From Gottfriedia luciferensis (GTDB lineage: Bacteria > Bacillota > Bacilli > Bacillales > Bacillaceae_G), in contig NZ_MDKC01000032.1 in NCBI RefSeq assembly GCF_001712755.1, forward strand, positions 1-64,000: a stretch of DNA of 64,000 bases. The letters run 5' to 3'. This document shows, one piece after another, positions 56,828-64,000 of this stretch (position 1 is its first letter; every line of letters begins with the position of its first letter). The notes below the pieces were generated by a model. The model saw only the letters and a list, made by a program, of their open reading frames with translations, was not told the DNA's origin and did not search any database. The position numbers and the translations under genes are program-made.

Positions 56828-57378
56828 TTAAATTTCCTCCCATGAATTTTCTTTATTAAACCGATATTCTTCCTTCTCTTCACAATAACTCTCTACTGCA
56901 AAACATTCTATCTTCCCTACTATTAAAATTGCAAATTAAAAATATTAATCAATTAATATATTTGATTACAATTTATTTGTTTAAGCCAAGGTGTGAAATT
57001 ATTGAAAATATTGAAGAACTTAAATGGCAAAATCAAATTAGAGAATTCTAGATTTCTATGCAACTCAAATTGGCGTTTGGTATCACAGCCCTTCCTAAAA
57101 TGTATGGCTTAAAATAGCATCGCCATTTTGTCAATTATTGTATATACGACTTAATGGGAGTTTTTTCCTTTGTCCGAAGTTATTTATTGTCTATAAAAAA
57201 TAGCTGCTCGCATCCGAATCCCTGTTTCTAACCTCCGGACAATAAGAAATTGGATCGTTGTCACCCCCTTAAGCCAAAATAACTAATTAAATAAAAAAGA
57301 TAAAAAGGTATAAAGCCACTTTTAAGATTTTGGAATATTATGGTAATATTTAGTTGATTTTAACAAAGGAGGGAATAT
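56828..57378. other. Intergenic region with unexplained GC-richer core
   Basis: No complete gene. The part 57170-57275 is richer in GC than its surroundings. It has a long-range pair TTGTCCG (57172) and CGGACAA (57238). On the minus strand a short frame follows AAGGGGGTG (TTIQFLIVRRLETGIRMRAA). This looks like a remnant of an imported gene or a structured RNA, which I cannot identify. Confidence 0.35.
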
Positions 57379-57738
57379 ATGTCTAATACAATCGGTCTTA
57401 TTTGTGGTAGTTTACGAAAAAACTCTTATAATCGAATCATTGCTCAATCGTTAACAGAGATGGTTGATTCCCATCAATTTCGTTGGATTGAACTTAATGA
57501 ACTACCTTTATTCAATGAAGACCTAGAAACAAGTGTTCCAGAAGCAGTGACATCATTTAAATCTGCTATCCAGGATGTTGACGGTATCATACCATTTCAA
57601 AAAATGCTGATTTCCCAAGTTCATGAAAAAATTGATTCCGATCAGAAAGTGCTTACTGACGAACAAACAAAACGTTATCTTCAGCGTTATTTACACCAAT
57701 TCATAAATTGGATAGATAAAACTCCTGTTTTAGATTAA
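57379..57738 (+). pseudogene. NADPH-dependent FMN reductase with in-frame deletion
   Basis: 119 residues. The start TIGLICGSLRKNSYNRIIAQSL and RWIELNELPLFNEDLE are those of NADPH:FMN reductases (about 180 residues). After FKSAIQDVDGI the protein should continue with the flavin-binding TPEYN...SIPGVLKNALDW block. It jumps instead to IPFQKMLISQVHEK, close to the normal C-terminus. About 60-70 residues are missing, in frame. The flavin site is largely lost, so the product is probably inactive. The start has AAAGGAGG. Confidence 0.8.
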
Positions 57739-57838
57739 TAGAAGGAAACTAGGTATTTTAAAAAACTCAGTCTACCTTTTCTGATTGTTATAAACGAAGA
57801 AATTAATTCAATTACTTAATTTTTAGGAGGAATACATA

Positions 57839-58483
57839 ATGTCTGATCTCTATTCTCGTATTAATAAAGATGAAGCTGTTGTTCTTTTAGTGGATCATCA
57901 AACTGGTCTGATGGCTGGCCTAGTGCGTGATTATGGTGTTGATGAATTCAAGAACAATGTTTTAGCTCTTGCTCATACTGCTAAGTTTTTTGATTTACCA
58001 GTTATTTTAACAACAAGCTTTGAAAATGGACCTAATGGACCACTTATGCAAGAATTAGTTGATCTTTTTCCTAACGCGCCAAAAATAGCTCGTCCTGGAC
58101 AAATTAACGCATGGGATAATGATGATTTTGTAAAAGCAATCGAAGAAACCGGAAAAAAACAACTGATTATCGCAGGCGTAGTTACGGACGTTTGTGTTGC
58201 TTTCCCTGCACTTTCCGCTATAAATGCCGGGTATGAAGTATTTGCTGTTACTGATGCTTCAGGAACTTTTAGTAAACAAGTTGCAGATGCCGCTAATACG
58301 CGTATGGCCCATAGTGGTGTGCAACTATTGAACTGGTTTAGCGTAGCTTGCGAATTACAACGCGATTGGCGTAACGATGTCGAAGGCTTTGGCAATTTGC
58401 TTGCTAGTAATCTCCCAGGTTATCAAAATATAATTGGGAGCTATATGGCAGCTCAGCGAAATCTCAGTAAACAAAATGCATAA
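57839..58483 (+). CDS. YcaC-like isochorismatase family hydrolase
   Basis: 214 residues. Catalytic Asp19 (LLVDHQTGLM), Lys82 region (APKIARPGQINAW) and Cys119 (VVTDVCVAFPALSA). The long C-terminal tail and the GQINAWD motif are those of YcaC-type hydrolases of unknown substrate. AGGAGG before the ATG. It lies 100 bases after the reductase remnant and may have formed an operon with it. Confidence 0.9.
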   Translation: MSDLYSRINKDEAVVLLVDHQTGLMAGLVRDYGVDEFKNNVLALAHTAKFFDLPVILTTSFENGPNGPLMQELVDLFPNAPKIARPGQINAWDNDDFVKAIEETGKKQLIIAGVVTDVCVAFPALSAINAGYEVFAVTDASGTFSKQVADAANTRMAHSGVQLLNWFSVACELQRDWRNDVEGFGNLLASNLPGYQNIIGSYMAAQRNLSKQNA

Positions 58484-58487
58484 ATTT

Positions 58488-58516
58488 AGCGCTTATTTAA
58501 TCAGCGCTCCTTTTTA
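58488..58516 (+). terminator. Terminator of the YcaC-like gene
   Basis: AGCGCT-9-AGCGCT hairpin, then CCTTTTT. Confidence 0.75.
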
Positions 58517-58574
58517 AATAAAGTTTAGCAACGCTTTTATTTTTACGATTACAGCTGAAACCAACATAAAAAAT

Positions 58575-58621
58575 AAAAAAGCCTAACTTTTTTATTTAAA
58601 GTAAAAGTTAGGCTTTTTTTT
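58575..58621. terminator. Bidirectional terminator
   Basis: AAAAAAGCCTAACTTTT and AAAAGTTAGGCTTTTTTT form a perfect long stem usable by both flanking genes. Confidence 0.9.
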
Positions 58622-58684
58622 ATATAAGGTTTTACAATTTTAAAAAGAGGGATCGCTCTGCTTTAATGCGTTTAATAAAAATCT

Positions 58685-59392
58685 TTAACATCTTACGTGC
58701 TTACGCTTAAATCCTAATAAACCTTTATCTAAATCCTTTTGAATTTTTTCAGAGCAAAGTAAAATGGTGCTTTTTTTCTTTTCCTTTTTCATTTCGACTG
58801 GTCCAATTGCTTTTGCAGTTTCAACTGCTTTTTCATGTTGAGGTACATATGAAATTGCTACTGTATAAACAAAATTATTCATCGCAGATTTTGTTCGTTC
58901 TGGAGATTCATGTATTGTATCTTTCACCTGGTCAAGCAGATTAGAAATCTTGAGTGCGTCAAATTCAGTATCCGAGCGATTCCCTAATAGCCAACAGTAA
59001 CAGCTCCAACCAGCTGACATTTTAAGTTCATCTCCGCTTGCAATCCATTTATCGGCTACCTCTTGCGCAATATCGGCTTCAGCTAAAGTAACTGCAACTA
59101 CATAGTCTGAAAGCATATAGAAATAAGCTCCATCAATCCAACTTTCAAAGTCTTCTTCAGTCATTTTCAAAGGCTCTGCAATTATCCCCGCAAAATACAT
59201 GGCATCGTAATTACCTGTTGCATATAATTGATTGGCTAATTGCTGATCCATTTTAATTTTCTTAGCAATCGGCTTCATTGCCCCTGTTGCCACTCCAAAT
59301 AGTGGCTCATGTGCCCCGTTACTTATGTATGTCTTTTTTGTCCGTTCCTTACCTAGTGCTTCTAGCTCCTGCATAACCGTTTCCAATTCCAC
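58685..59392 (-). CDS. DNA alkylation repair (AlkD-like HEAT repeat) protein
   Basis: 235 residues of helical HEAT-like repeats. FGVATGAMKPIAKKIKMDQQLANQLYATGNYDAMYFAGIIAEP and the WIDGAYFYMLSDYVVAVTLAE segment match the DNA alkylation repair family (YhaZ/AlkD-related). AlkD-type enzymes excise positively charged alkyl bases. The key AlkD Trp and Asp residues cannot be aligned by eye, so activity is uncertain. GTG start with AGGAAG upstream. Confidence 0.8.
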   Translation of the reverse strand: MELETVMQELEALGKERTKKTYISNGAHEPLFGVATGAMKPIAKKIKMDQQLANQLYATGNYDAMYFAGIIAEPLKMTEEDFESWIDGAYFYMLSDYVVAVTLAEADIAQEVADKWIASGDELKMSAGWSCYCWLLGNRSDTEFDALKISNLLDQVKDTIHESPERTKSAMNNFVYTVAISYVPQHEKAVETAKAIGPVEMKKEKKKSTILLCSEKIQKDLDKGLLGFKRKHVRC

Positions 59393-59536
59393 CGTTTTAC
59401 ACTTCCTATCTTCACATTCCCACTTCTTTATTTCCTTTTATCCAAAGTTTTTATTAAGCAATAATAAATTAGTACAAATAGATATATCACATTTTACAAA
59501 ATAAAGTTAACTGTTAAATATTAAGATTTTGTCCTT

Positions 59537-60124
59537 TTATAAAGATACAAATTTAGATCCTTTAAGTAAGTTATTTAACTTTTTTACTTGTTCCTTAGAA
59601 TAAATACCAACTAAACAATCTTGTCCTCCTAAATCTAGAATATAAACCCTCTTATCCGTATTTTTTATTTCTAATAAATCATTAAACTGAACAATAATTT
59701 GCTCATCGATCCAGTCATCATTTACTTCTAACTTCCAACAATAATCTTTTTCATCTAAAGTAAACGAAATTGATGCCTCTTGATTTTCAATATCTACATT
59801 ATCTTTAATATTTTTAAAATCTAAGTAATTTTTAGATAAGTCTCTAATTCTTTCTGCAATGCGAACATAATCTCCTGTGTCCTCAATACATTCCGTATCC
59901 AAATACCATATTTCATTTGAACAGTAATTTTCGTTTAGCTCCAATTCACTTCCTAATGCAATAAGTAGTAATAGGTAAGGTTCTCTTTCAAATTCTTCTT
60001 CACTATACTCAGCAAGAATTAATTCTTCATTTATAATTGGATTTAATTGTATACCAATCTTTTGCAATTCACATAATTGTTCACTGAAGCTTACCTTCTT
60101 TTTAAATTTAAAGAAACGAAACAT
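59537..60124 (-). CDS. Hypothetical acidic protein, 195 residues
   Basis: A soluble, acidic protein with a basic N-terminus (FRFFKFKKKVSFSEQLCEL), then EYSEEEFEREPYLLLLIALGSELE and a beta-rich second half (ASISFTLDEKDYCWKLEVND, YILDLGGQDCLVGIYSKEQ). The general make-up recalls small immunity-type proteins of firmicutes, but I recognise no family. Lone gene. Confidence 0.6.
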   Translation of the reverse strand: MFRFFKFKKKVSFSEQLCELQKIGIQLNPIINEELILAEYSEEEFEREPYLLLLIALGSELELNENYCSNEIWYLDTECIEDTGDYVRIAERIRDLSKNYLDFKNIKDNVDIENQEASISFTLDEKDYCWKLEVNDDWIDEQIIVQFNDLLEIKNTDKRVYILDLGGQDCLVGIYSKEQVKKLNNLLKGSKFVSL

Positions 60125-60232
60125 TCAATCACCAACTTAAAGTTTAATTATTCATTTTGCTATTTGAACTACTATCATATTATATCATTTCTTAAACTAC
60201 TAAATATCCAATCAATTCTTTCTTATAACAGC

Positions 60233-60265
60233 AAAAAAAAATAAGTTGCCATGACAACTCATTTA
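60233..60265 (-). terminator. Terminator of the gene at 60285
   Basis: AAATGAGTTG and CAACTTATTT pair on the minus strand, followed by a T-run. Confidence 0.8.
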
Positions 60266-60284
60266 CTAAAACATTATTTAATTA

Positions 60285-60713
60285 TTACAACTCTATATAG
60301 TTTATTATATTTTTTATTGATTTGGCATTCTCAATACCAACACTCCGAAATCCATTAAATCCATTAATTTTTATGATGGCACCATTCTTTGTGAACCAAA
60401 GTAATGAACTATATTCAACAGTTTCATCTATTGGACTTCTGAATGATAACTGAACATCATATGTAGCTAAATCAACAATTGGTTTTTCAATTTTTTTACT
60501 AAATAAATAGATCTCTTCTAATTTATTTAATTTTACTTGTTTTTCTACTTTAACTGGATTAAATTTGATTACATTTTTCCCGAACTTTGTGTAGTTATAA
60601 CCAATGCATATTTCATTCCTTGCTTTGGTATTCTTCATTTTTTCAAAATAAAATCCACCTAAGCATAAAGCTAGGATGGCTACGCTTATCAAAAATATAT
60701 TTGGCTTTCTCAA
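60285..60713 (-). CDS. Exported or anchored protein, 142 residues
   Basis: TTG start with GGAGGGG upstream. One N-terminal hydrophobic segment (IFLISVAILALCLGGFYF, about 6-23), then a beta-rich domain (ICIGYNYTKFGKNVIKFNPV, YDVQLSFRSPIDETVEYSSL). It is followed upstream on the strand by a similar extracytoplasmic lipoprotein at 60992. No family recognised. Confidence 0.6.
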   Translation of the reverse strand: MRKPNIFLISVAILALCLGGFYFEKMKNTKARNEICIGYNYTKFGKNVIKFNPVKVEKQVKLNKLEEIYLFSKKIEKPIVDLATYDVQLSFRSPIDETVEYSSLLWFTKNGAIIKINGFNGFRSVGIENAKSIKNIINYIEL

Positions 60714-60919
60714 ATATTGCCCCTCCGTAAAAAAGATCAGCTTCCCAATATGTTATAACCATATTTTACCATCTTTGAAAGTAGTTTAATATAAAAAATG
60801 TGCTAGTTTCATCTATAATTTCACATATTTTACTAGTGTTTTTCGAAGACTAGATTTTGATGGGATTGCACATAATGGATTTGAATTTTGTCCTATGTAG
60901 TGGAATTATTATGTAAAGC

Positions 60920-60950
60920 AAAAACTCGCTAAAAATATAATTAGCGAGTC
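60920..60950 (-). terminator. Terminator of the lipoprotein gene
   Basis: GACTCGCTAA and TTAGCGAGTT pair on the minus strand, followed by TTTGC. Confidence 0.8.
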
Positions 60951-60991
60951 AATTTTTGTATTTAAATATAGGTGTATATGTAGTTAAAACA

Positions 60992-61699
60992 TTACTTTGG
61001 TATAAATTTTCCAATCTCATTTGATAAAATCGAAGTATCCCACGGGTACCAGTAGTAATTAGCACCGTCAAATTCAATCGTATACTTATAAGCGATTGGT
61101 TCATCTGTATATAATACAATTTCATAGTGAGTAGAATCTGTATGATCATTGTTTGGTTGAAAATTTGAATCTTCCTTACTATTCTTTAAAATATCCAGGA
61201 AGTTAACTATTTTTCCTTTGTCTTTTATCTCAGATATCTTTTTCGCGCTAGGTGAATAAGATTGGTAGATTTCAATCAGATCTACTTTTTCGATTGGTAC
61301 ATCTTTAAAATACCACTTATAATCAGTTGTTCCTTTTGCATAATAAATTCTATATCCATTTATGGCAGTTTTATCCTTTAAGGCAATTAATTCAGGATTA
61401 CCCTTGATTGAATAAATGTCCGTTCCTTTTTCGTGGAATGCTGCATCTCCATCTTTAATTTTATAATTAGAATTTGTGACATGATCTGCTACCCTGAATT
61501 TTACTTCCCCTATTTTTTCATCAATAAATTTTTCATTAGCTAAAATTCCTGATTGGATGCCATTGTACTCAACACCATTCCATCGAACAAAGTCTACCCA
61601 ATCTATAATTGATTGGCTTTCTGAAGATGTGAAACGACAAGCAACAAGTAGTAAAGGCAATATGATAAACGTTAGCTTGAACAGACTAACTCTTTTCAT
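60992..61699 (-). CDS. Putative lipoprotein, 235 residues
   Basis: MKRVSLFKLTFIILPLLLVAC is a lipoprotein signal (Cys21). The mature part starts SESQSIIDWVDFVRWNGVEYNGIQSG, then a globular domain with KFRVADHVTNSNYKIKDGDAAFHEKGTDIY and a C-terminal aromatic region (YKYTIEFDGANYYWYPWDTS). It is a surface protein of unknown role, of the type of small Bacillus lipoproteins close to DUF3221-like proteins, but the match is uncertain. Confidence 0.65.
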   Translation of the reverse strand: MKRVSLFKLTFIILPLLLVACRFTSSESQSIIDWVDFVRWNGVEYNGIQSGILANEKFIDEKIGEVKFRVADHVTNSNYKIKDGDAAFHEKGTDIYSIKGNPELIALKDKTAINGYRIYYAKGTTDYKWYFKDVPIEKVDLIEIYQSYSPSAKKISEIKDKGKIVNFLDILKNSKEDSNFQPNNDHTDSTHYEIVLYTDEPIAYKYTIEFDGANYYWYPWDTSILSNEIGKFIPK

Positions 61700-61784
61700 T
61701 AAAACCTCCTTAAAAATTGTTTATTTTACATAGTATTCAATTTCAATAATGAAATGCCCTTCATAGAATTAATAAGGTTGAATA

Positions 61785-61818
61785 GAAATGACCGCCTTGT
61801 GTAAAATTGCGGTCATTT
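61785..61818 (-). terminator. Terminator of the EEP-family gene
   Basis: AATGACCGC and GCGGTCATT pair across a 13-base loop, followed by TCTATT on the minus strand. Confidence 0.65.
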
Positions 61819-61838
61819 CTTATTTATTCAGTAGTTAA

Positions 61839-62804
61839 CTAATGATCATCATGATTGTATTTCAAACTTAATCTTGAAAATAACCCTGCATGATCCGATG
61901 GCCAAAGACCAGTTTTTGTTCTGTCACTCTGTGAGTTTCCAATTAGATGAGCCGATAGTGGATTCCAGCCATTTTTATAATAGATATAATCTACTCTTTC
62001 GTTCAACAAAGACACTGAATTTAATAGGTTTGGTGCTTGATGTCCAGTAAATCCTAGTCCTATTCCAACGAAATTCCATAAATCATTTAAGCCCGAATTA
62101 ACAAATAGATTGTATGTCGTGCTATTAGGAACAGCATTCATATCTCCAGAAATAATAACTGGTAACTGTGTATTTGCAGGCCCTAGAAGGATTTCGGTTG
62201 CTTGAGCATTACGAACAGCTTCGTCATTTGGTTCCAAATGTGTATTAATTAATTTGAAAACTTTCCCCCCTTTTCTTACTTCTAAGGAGGACCATCCGCG
62301 AAGCACTGTTATAGCTTGTCCTCCTACGGGTAAAGTTAAATTTGTTTGAAAGTTTGCTTCCTGTTTACTTAGTATTTTCCATTCAGAATCTTTCCGAATC
62401 AATATGGCATCCCTATCTAAATATTGAACTAAATTTCCATTAAGATCAGGTAGGCCTACCGATAGATTATCGTTCTTAGCTCCAATTTTGTATTTCAATC
62501 CAAGTTTTTCTAATTCTCCTATTAATAATTCAATAAAATCGAAAGTAACAATCCCAAATGTAGGGATAATTAGCTGTAATAATTCAGCCTCTTGTAAACC
62601 TATAAAATCAGGTTTTTCTTTTGCGATTCCTTTAGCAATTGCCTTTACGCGAGTAGTTATGTCAGTTGCTAGAAATTGCTGAAATACTTCTGTTACGCGC
62701 TGGGGAATTTGTGCCAGTGTTGTTCCTATTAACGGCGTGAGATCCGCTCCTAAATAAAGATTCCACGTTTGAAAAGATACATCATGTTTATGCTTTGAAC
62801 TCAA
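61839..62804 (-). CDS. Endonuclease/exonuclease/phosphatase family protein
   Basis: 321 residues of the EEP fold. Motifs in order: TWNLYLG, Mg-binding Glu in DFIGLQEAE, NTHLEP, GDMNAVPNSTTYN, ERVDYIYY and the catalytic SDHAG. The family includes nucleases, sphingomyelinases and phosphatases. There is no signal peptide, so it is probably intracellular. TTG start with AGGAGTG ten bases upstream. The specific substrate is unknown. Confidence 0.88.
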   Translation of the reverse strand: MSSKHKHDVSFQTWNLYLGADLTPLIGTTLAQIPQRVTEVFQQFLATDITTRVKAIAKGIAKEKPDFIGLQEAELLQLIIPTFGIVTFDFIELLIGELEKLGLKYKIGAKNDNLSVGLPDLNGNLVQYLDRDAILIRKDSEWKILSKQEANFQTNLTLPVGGQAITVLRGWSSLEVRKGGKVFKLINTHLEPNDEAVRNAQATEILLGPANTQLPVIISGDMNAVPNSTTYNLFVNSGLNDLWNFVGIGLGFTGHQAPNLLNSVSLLNERVDYIYYKNGWNPLSAHLIGNSQSDRTKTGLWPSDHAGLFSRLSLKYNHDDH

Positions 62805-62940
62805 TTATTCTTCACTCCTATTATGATTAATCTCTATTAATAGATGAAAGAGAATAATAAGTGAAACGGCGTTTATATTAAAAAGTAGTTAAATGATAGG
62901 AAAGAAATAGTGTCGACTATACATCGATGTAAAAAGAACT

Positions 62941-62972
62941 AGAATACTATTTAATCTATTAAATAGTATTCT
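62941..62972. promoter_or_regulatory. Perfect 32-base inverted repeat
   Basis: AGAATACTATTTAAT, 2-base centre, ATTAAATAGTATTCT. No T-run, so an operator is more likely than a terminator. It lies between the EEP gene and the small gene at 63127; nothing else is seen in 62805-63126. Confidence 0.55.
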
Positions 62973-63126
62973 AAACCCCACTCTCCTCTAAGTTTACTTT
63001 TAGTGTATTTATATGAAAACGATCTCAACTTTACCGTGACAAACGCACATTTTTTATAAATGCTCGTTTTTGAAAGCACTTACATTCTACTTGCACATAA
63101 AATATATTGAATGGAGGGATGAATGA

Positions 63127-63309
63127 ATGGAAAGAATTTTTTTAATGTTAGCTAGTATTATTGCTGGTTTTGCTTTAATCAAAATGCCTTTAGCAGGCAC
63201 ATTCTTATCAAGTGTAGAGCCATTAACAGATTTAATTGGTATTTTAGCTATTTTAATTTTCTCCCTTTTCCTAATATACAAAGGGTTTATGAATCTTATC
63301 GGTAAGTAG
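63127..63309 (+). CDS. Small two-helix membrane protein, 60 residues
   Basis: Hydrophobic segments at about 4-28 and 35-55 with a polar turn (SSVEPLTDL), ending in a basic GK. GGAGGG lies before the ATG. No family recognised. The perfect palindrome at 62941 lies upstream and may control it. Confidence 0.65.
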   Translation: MERIFLMLASIIAGFALIKMPLAGTFLSSVEPLTDLIGILAILIFSLFLIYKGFMNLIGK

Positions 63310-63434
63310 GCAGTATATTAGGTTTAGGCATCTTATTAAAATATACTAACGATACAAATTATTAATAAACCTGTATCTGATTACTAGTTAATCTTTGATA
63401 CAGGTTATTTTTTTGATTTCAAACATATAAACTT

Positions 63435-64000
63435 CTACATATTTTTACTTTTTTTAGTGTCTTTCCTTTTAATTGAATTATTTCCTTTAACTCGCTTTAA
63501 GGTAGCTACGATCAGAAAGCTTACAATAACTAATAATAGCCATGAACTTACTTTACCTAGATGAACTAAACTCCATGCAACCGACTGATTAGGATATTGC
63601 CAAGCACCAAAAAACGTTGCAATATTTTCGGCTATCCATATAAAAAATCCGATTAGTACGAAAGAAAGTGCGATTGGCATACGGTACCTGGTCCCATTAA
63701 CTTCATAAGTGACCCAAGATTTCCAAAAAACAATTATTACAAGCCCTGATAACCACCAACGAACGTCTATCCAAAAATGGTGAGTAAAGAAATTCAAATA
63801 AATTGACGCTGCAAGTGAAGCAACTATCAAAAATGGTGGCCAATTAATTAGTTCAACATTCAGCCTTCTCCACGCTTGACATAAATAACTGGCAACACTT
63901 GCGTACATGAAACCACTATATAGTGGCACTCCAAATAGTTTTGAGTATCCTTCTCCAGGATATGCCCAAGAGCCCATATGTACCTTAAAAAGTTCAAGCG
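63435..64000 (-). CDS. yoaT: DUF817 family membrane protein, YoaT-like (5' end outside window)
   Basis: The frame stays open to the right edge, and residues before the internal ATG (LELFKVHMGSWAYPGEGYSKLFGVPLYSG region) match the DUF817 family, so the gene starts beyond 64000. At least 188 residues with five or six membrane helices are seen, of about 270 expected. FGVPLYSGFMYASVASYLCQ and THHFWIDVRWW are diagnostic. The function of YoaT is unknown. The tail is basic (KRKDTKKSKNM). Confidence 0.88.
   Translation of the reverse strand, partial: LELFKVHMGSWAYPGEGYSKLFGVPLYSGFMYASVASYLCQAWRRLNVELINWPPFLIVASLAASIYLNFFTHHFWIDVRWWLSGLVIIVFWKSWVTYEVNGTRYRMPIALSFVLIGFFIWIAENIATFFGAWQYPNQSVAWSLVHLGKVSSWLLLVIVSFLIVATLKRVKGNNSIKRKDTKKSKNM

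Noticed and set aside
57170-57275. Riboswitch in the GC-richer intergenic segment
   Set aside because: The long-range pair is present but no known riboswitch core could be matched by eye and the orientation relative to genes is unclear.

Overview
The window is AT-rich DNA with the gene content of a low-GC, endospore-forming member of the Bacillaceae. It carries spoVR behind a sigma-E-like promoter, a gerA-type germinant receptor operon, a very long exosporium-like collagen protein, an intracellular subtilisin, two cold-shock proteins and a Zur-type zinc regulon. Shine-Dalgarno sites are strong, and TTG or GTG starts are common. I cannot fix genus or species. Most genes lie on the minus strand. 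There are no rRNA genes and no complete tRNA genes.

Layout. 0-1.1 kb: a partial gene, fragments and a frameshifted small membrane gene. 1.4-3.3 kb: spoVR and a small plus-strand gene. 3.8-8.1 kb: csp and an accessory stretch of small genes, including two DUF2750 proteins and several membrane proteins. 8.2-9.4 kb: a degenerate group II intron. 9.8-15.7 kb: a GMC oxidoreductase, a streptogramin B lyase homologue (vgb), a lipoprotein, a VanZ-like protein and a second csp. 16.1-22 kb: the zinc block (znuA-znuC-znuB, a TIGR03943 protein, a DUF318 permease and a ZagA-type CobW GTPase) with Zur-like operators. 22.3-28.7 kb: DUF2199, the ger operon in order B-A-C, and a BCS1-like AAA ATPase. 28.8-42.6 kb: metabolic and exported genes (VanW, a phosphotransferase, a VOC protein, a PatB-type C-S lyase, RraA, nitronate monooxygenase, an intracellular protease, an isochorismatase-like hydrolase, a P1 peptidase) and many small unknowns. 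42.8-46.9 kb: the collagen-like gene. 47-64 kb: a methyltransferase, an RpiR regulator divergent from a 6-phospho-beta-glucosidase, HtpX, an L,D-transpeptidase, a macrolide-type glycosyltransferase, an alpha/beta hydrolase, a deleted FMN reductase, a YcaC-like hydrolase, an AlkD-like protein, lipoproteins, an EEP-fold hydrolase and a partial YoaT/DUF817 gene.

The most unusual feature is a family of about twenty intergenic elements confined to roughly 0.4-27.3 kb. Many have ends related to CCTTATTCAACTAA and its inverse. They carry a palindrome of the type CAACTAACGC/GCGTTAGTTG and an A-tract followed by a hairpin, which reads as a rho-independent terminator on the minus strand. Nearly all sit directly 3' of a minus-strand gene, in the same orientation. 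The outer stems of the terminators differ between copies but often remain paired. In three genes the element supplies the stop codon. One element has been split by the group II intron, and removing the intron restores the palindrome exactly. The second half of the window uses ordinary unique terminators instead.

Small intergenic genes are often decayed. Several would be restored by one base in a homopolymer run, so sequencing error must be excluded first.
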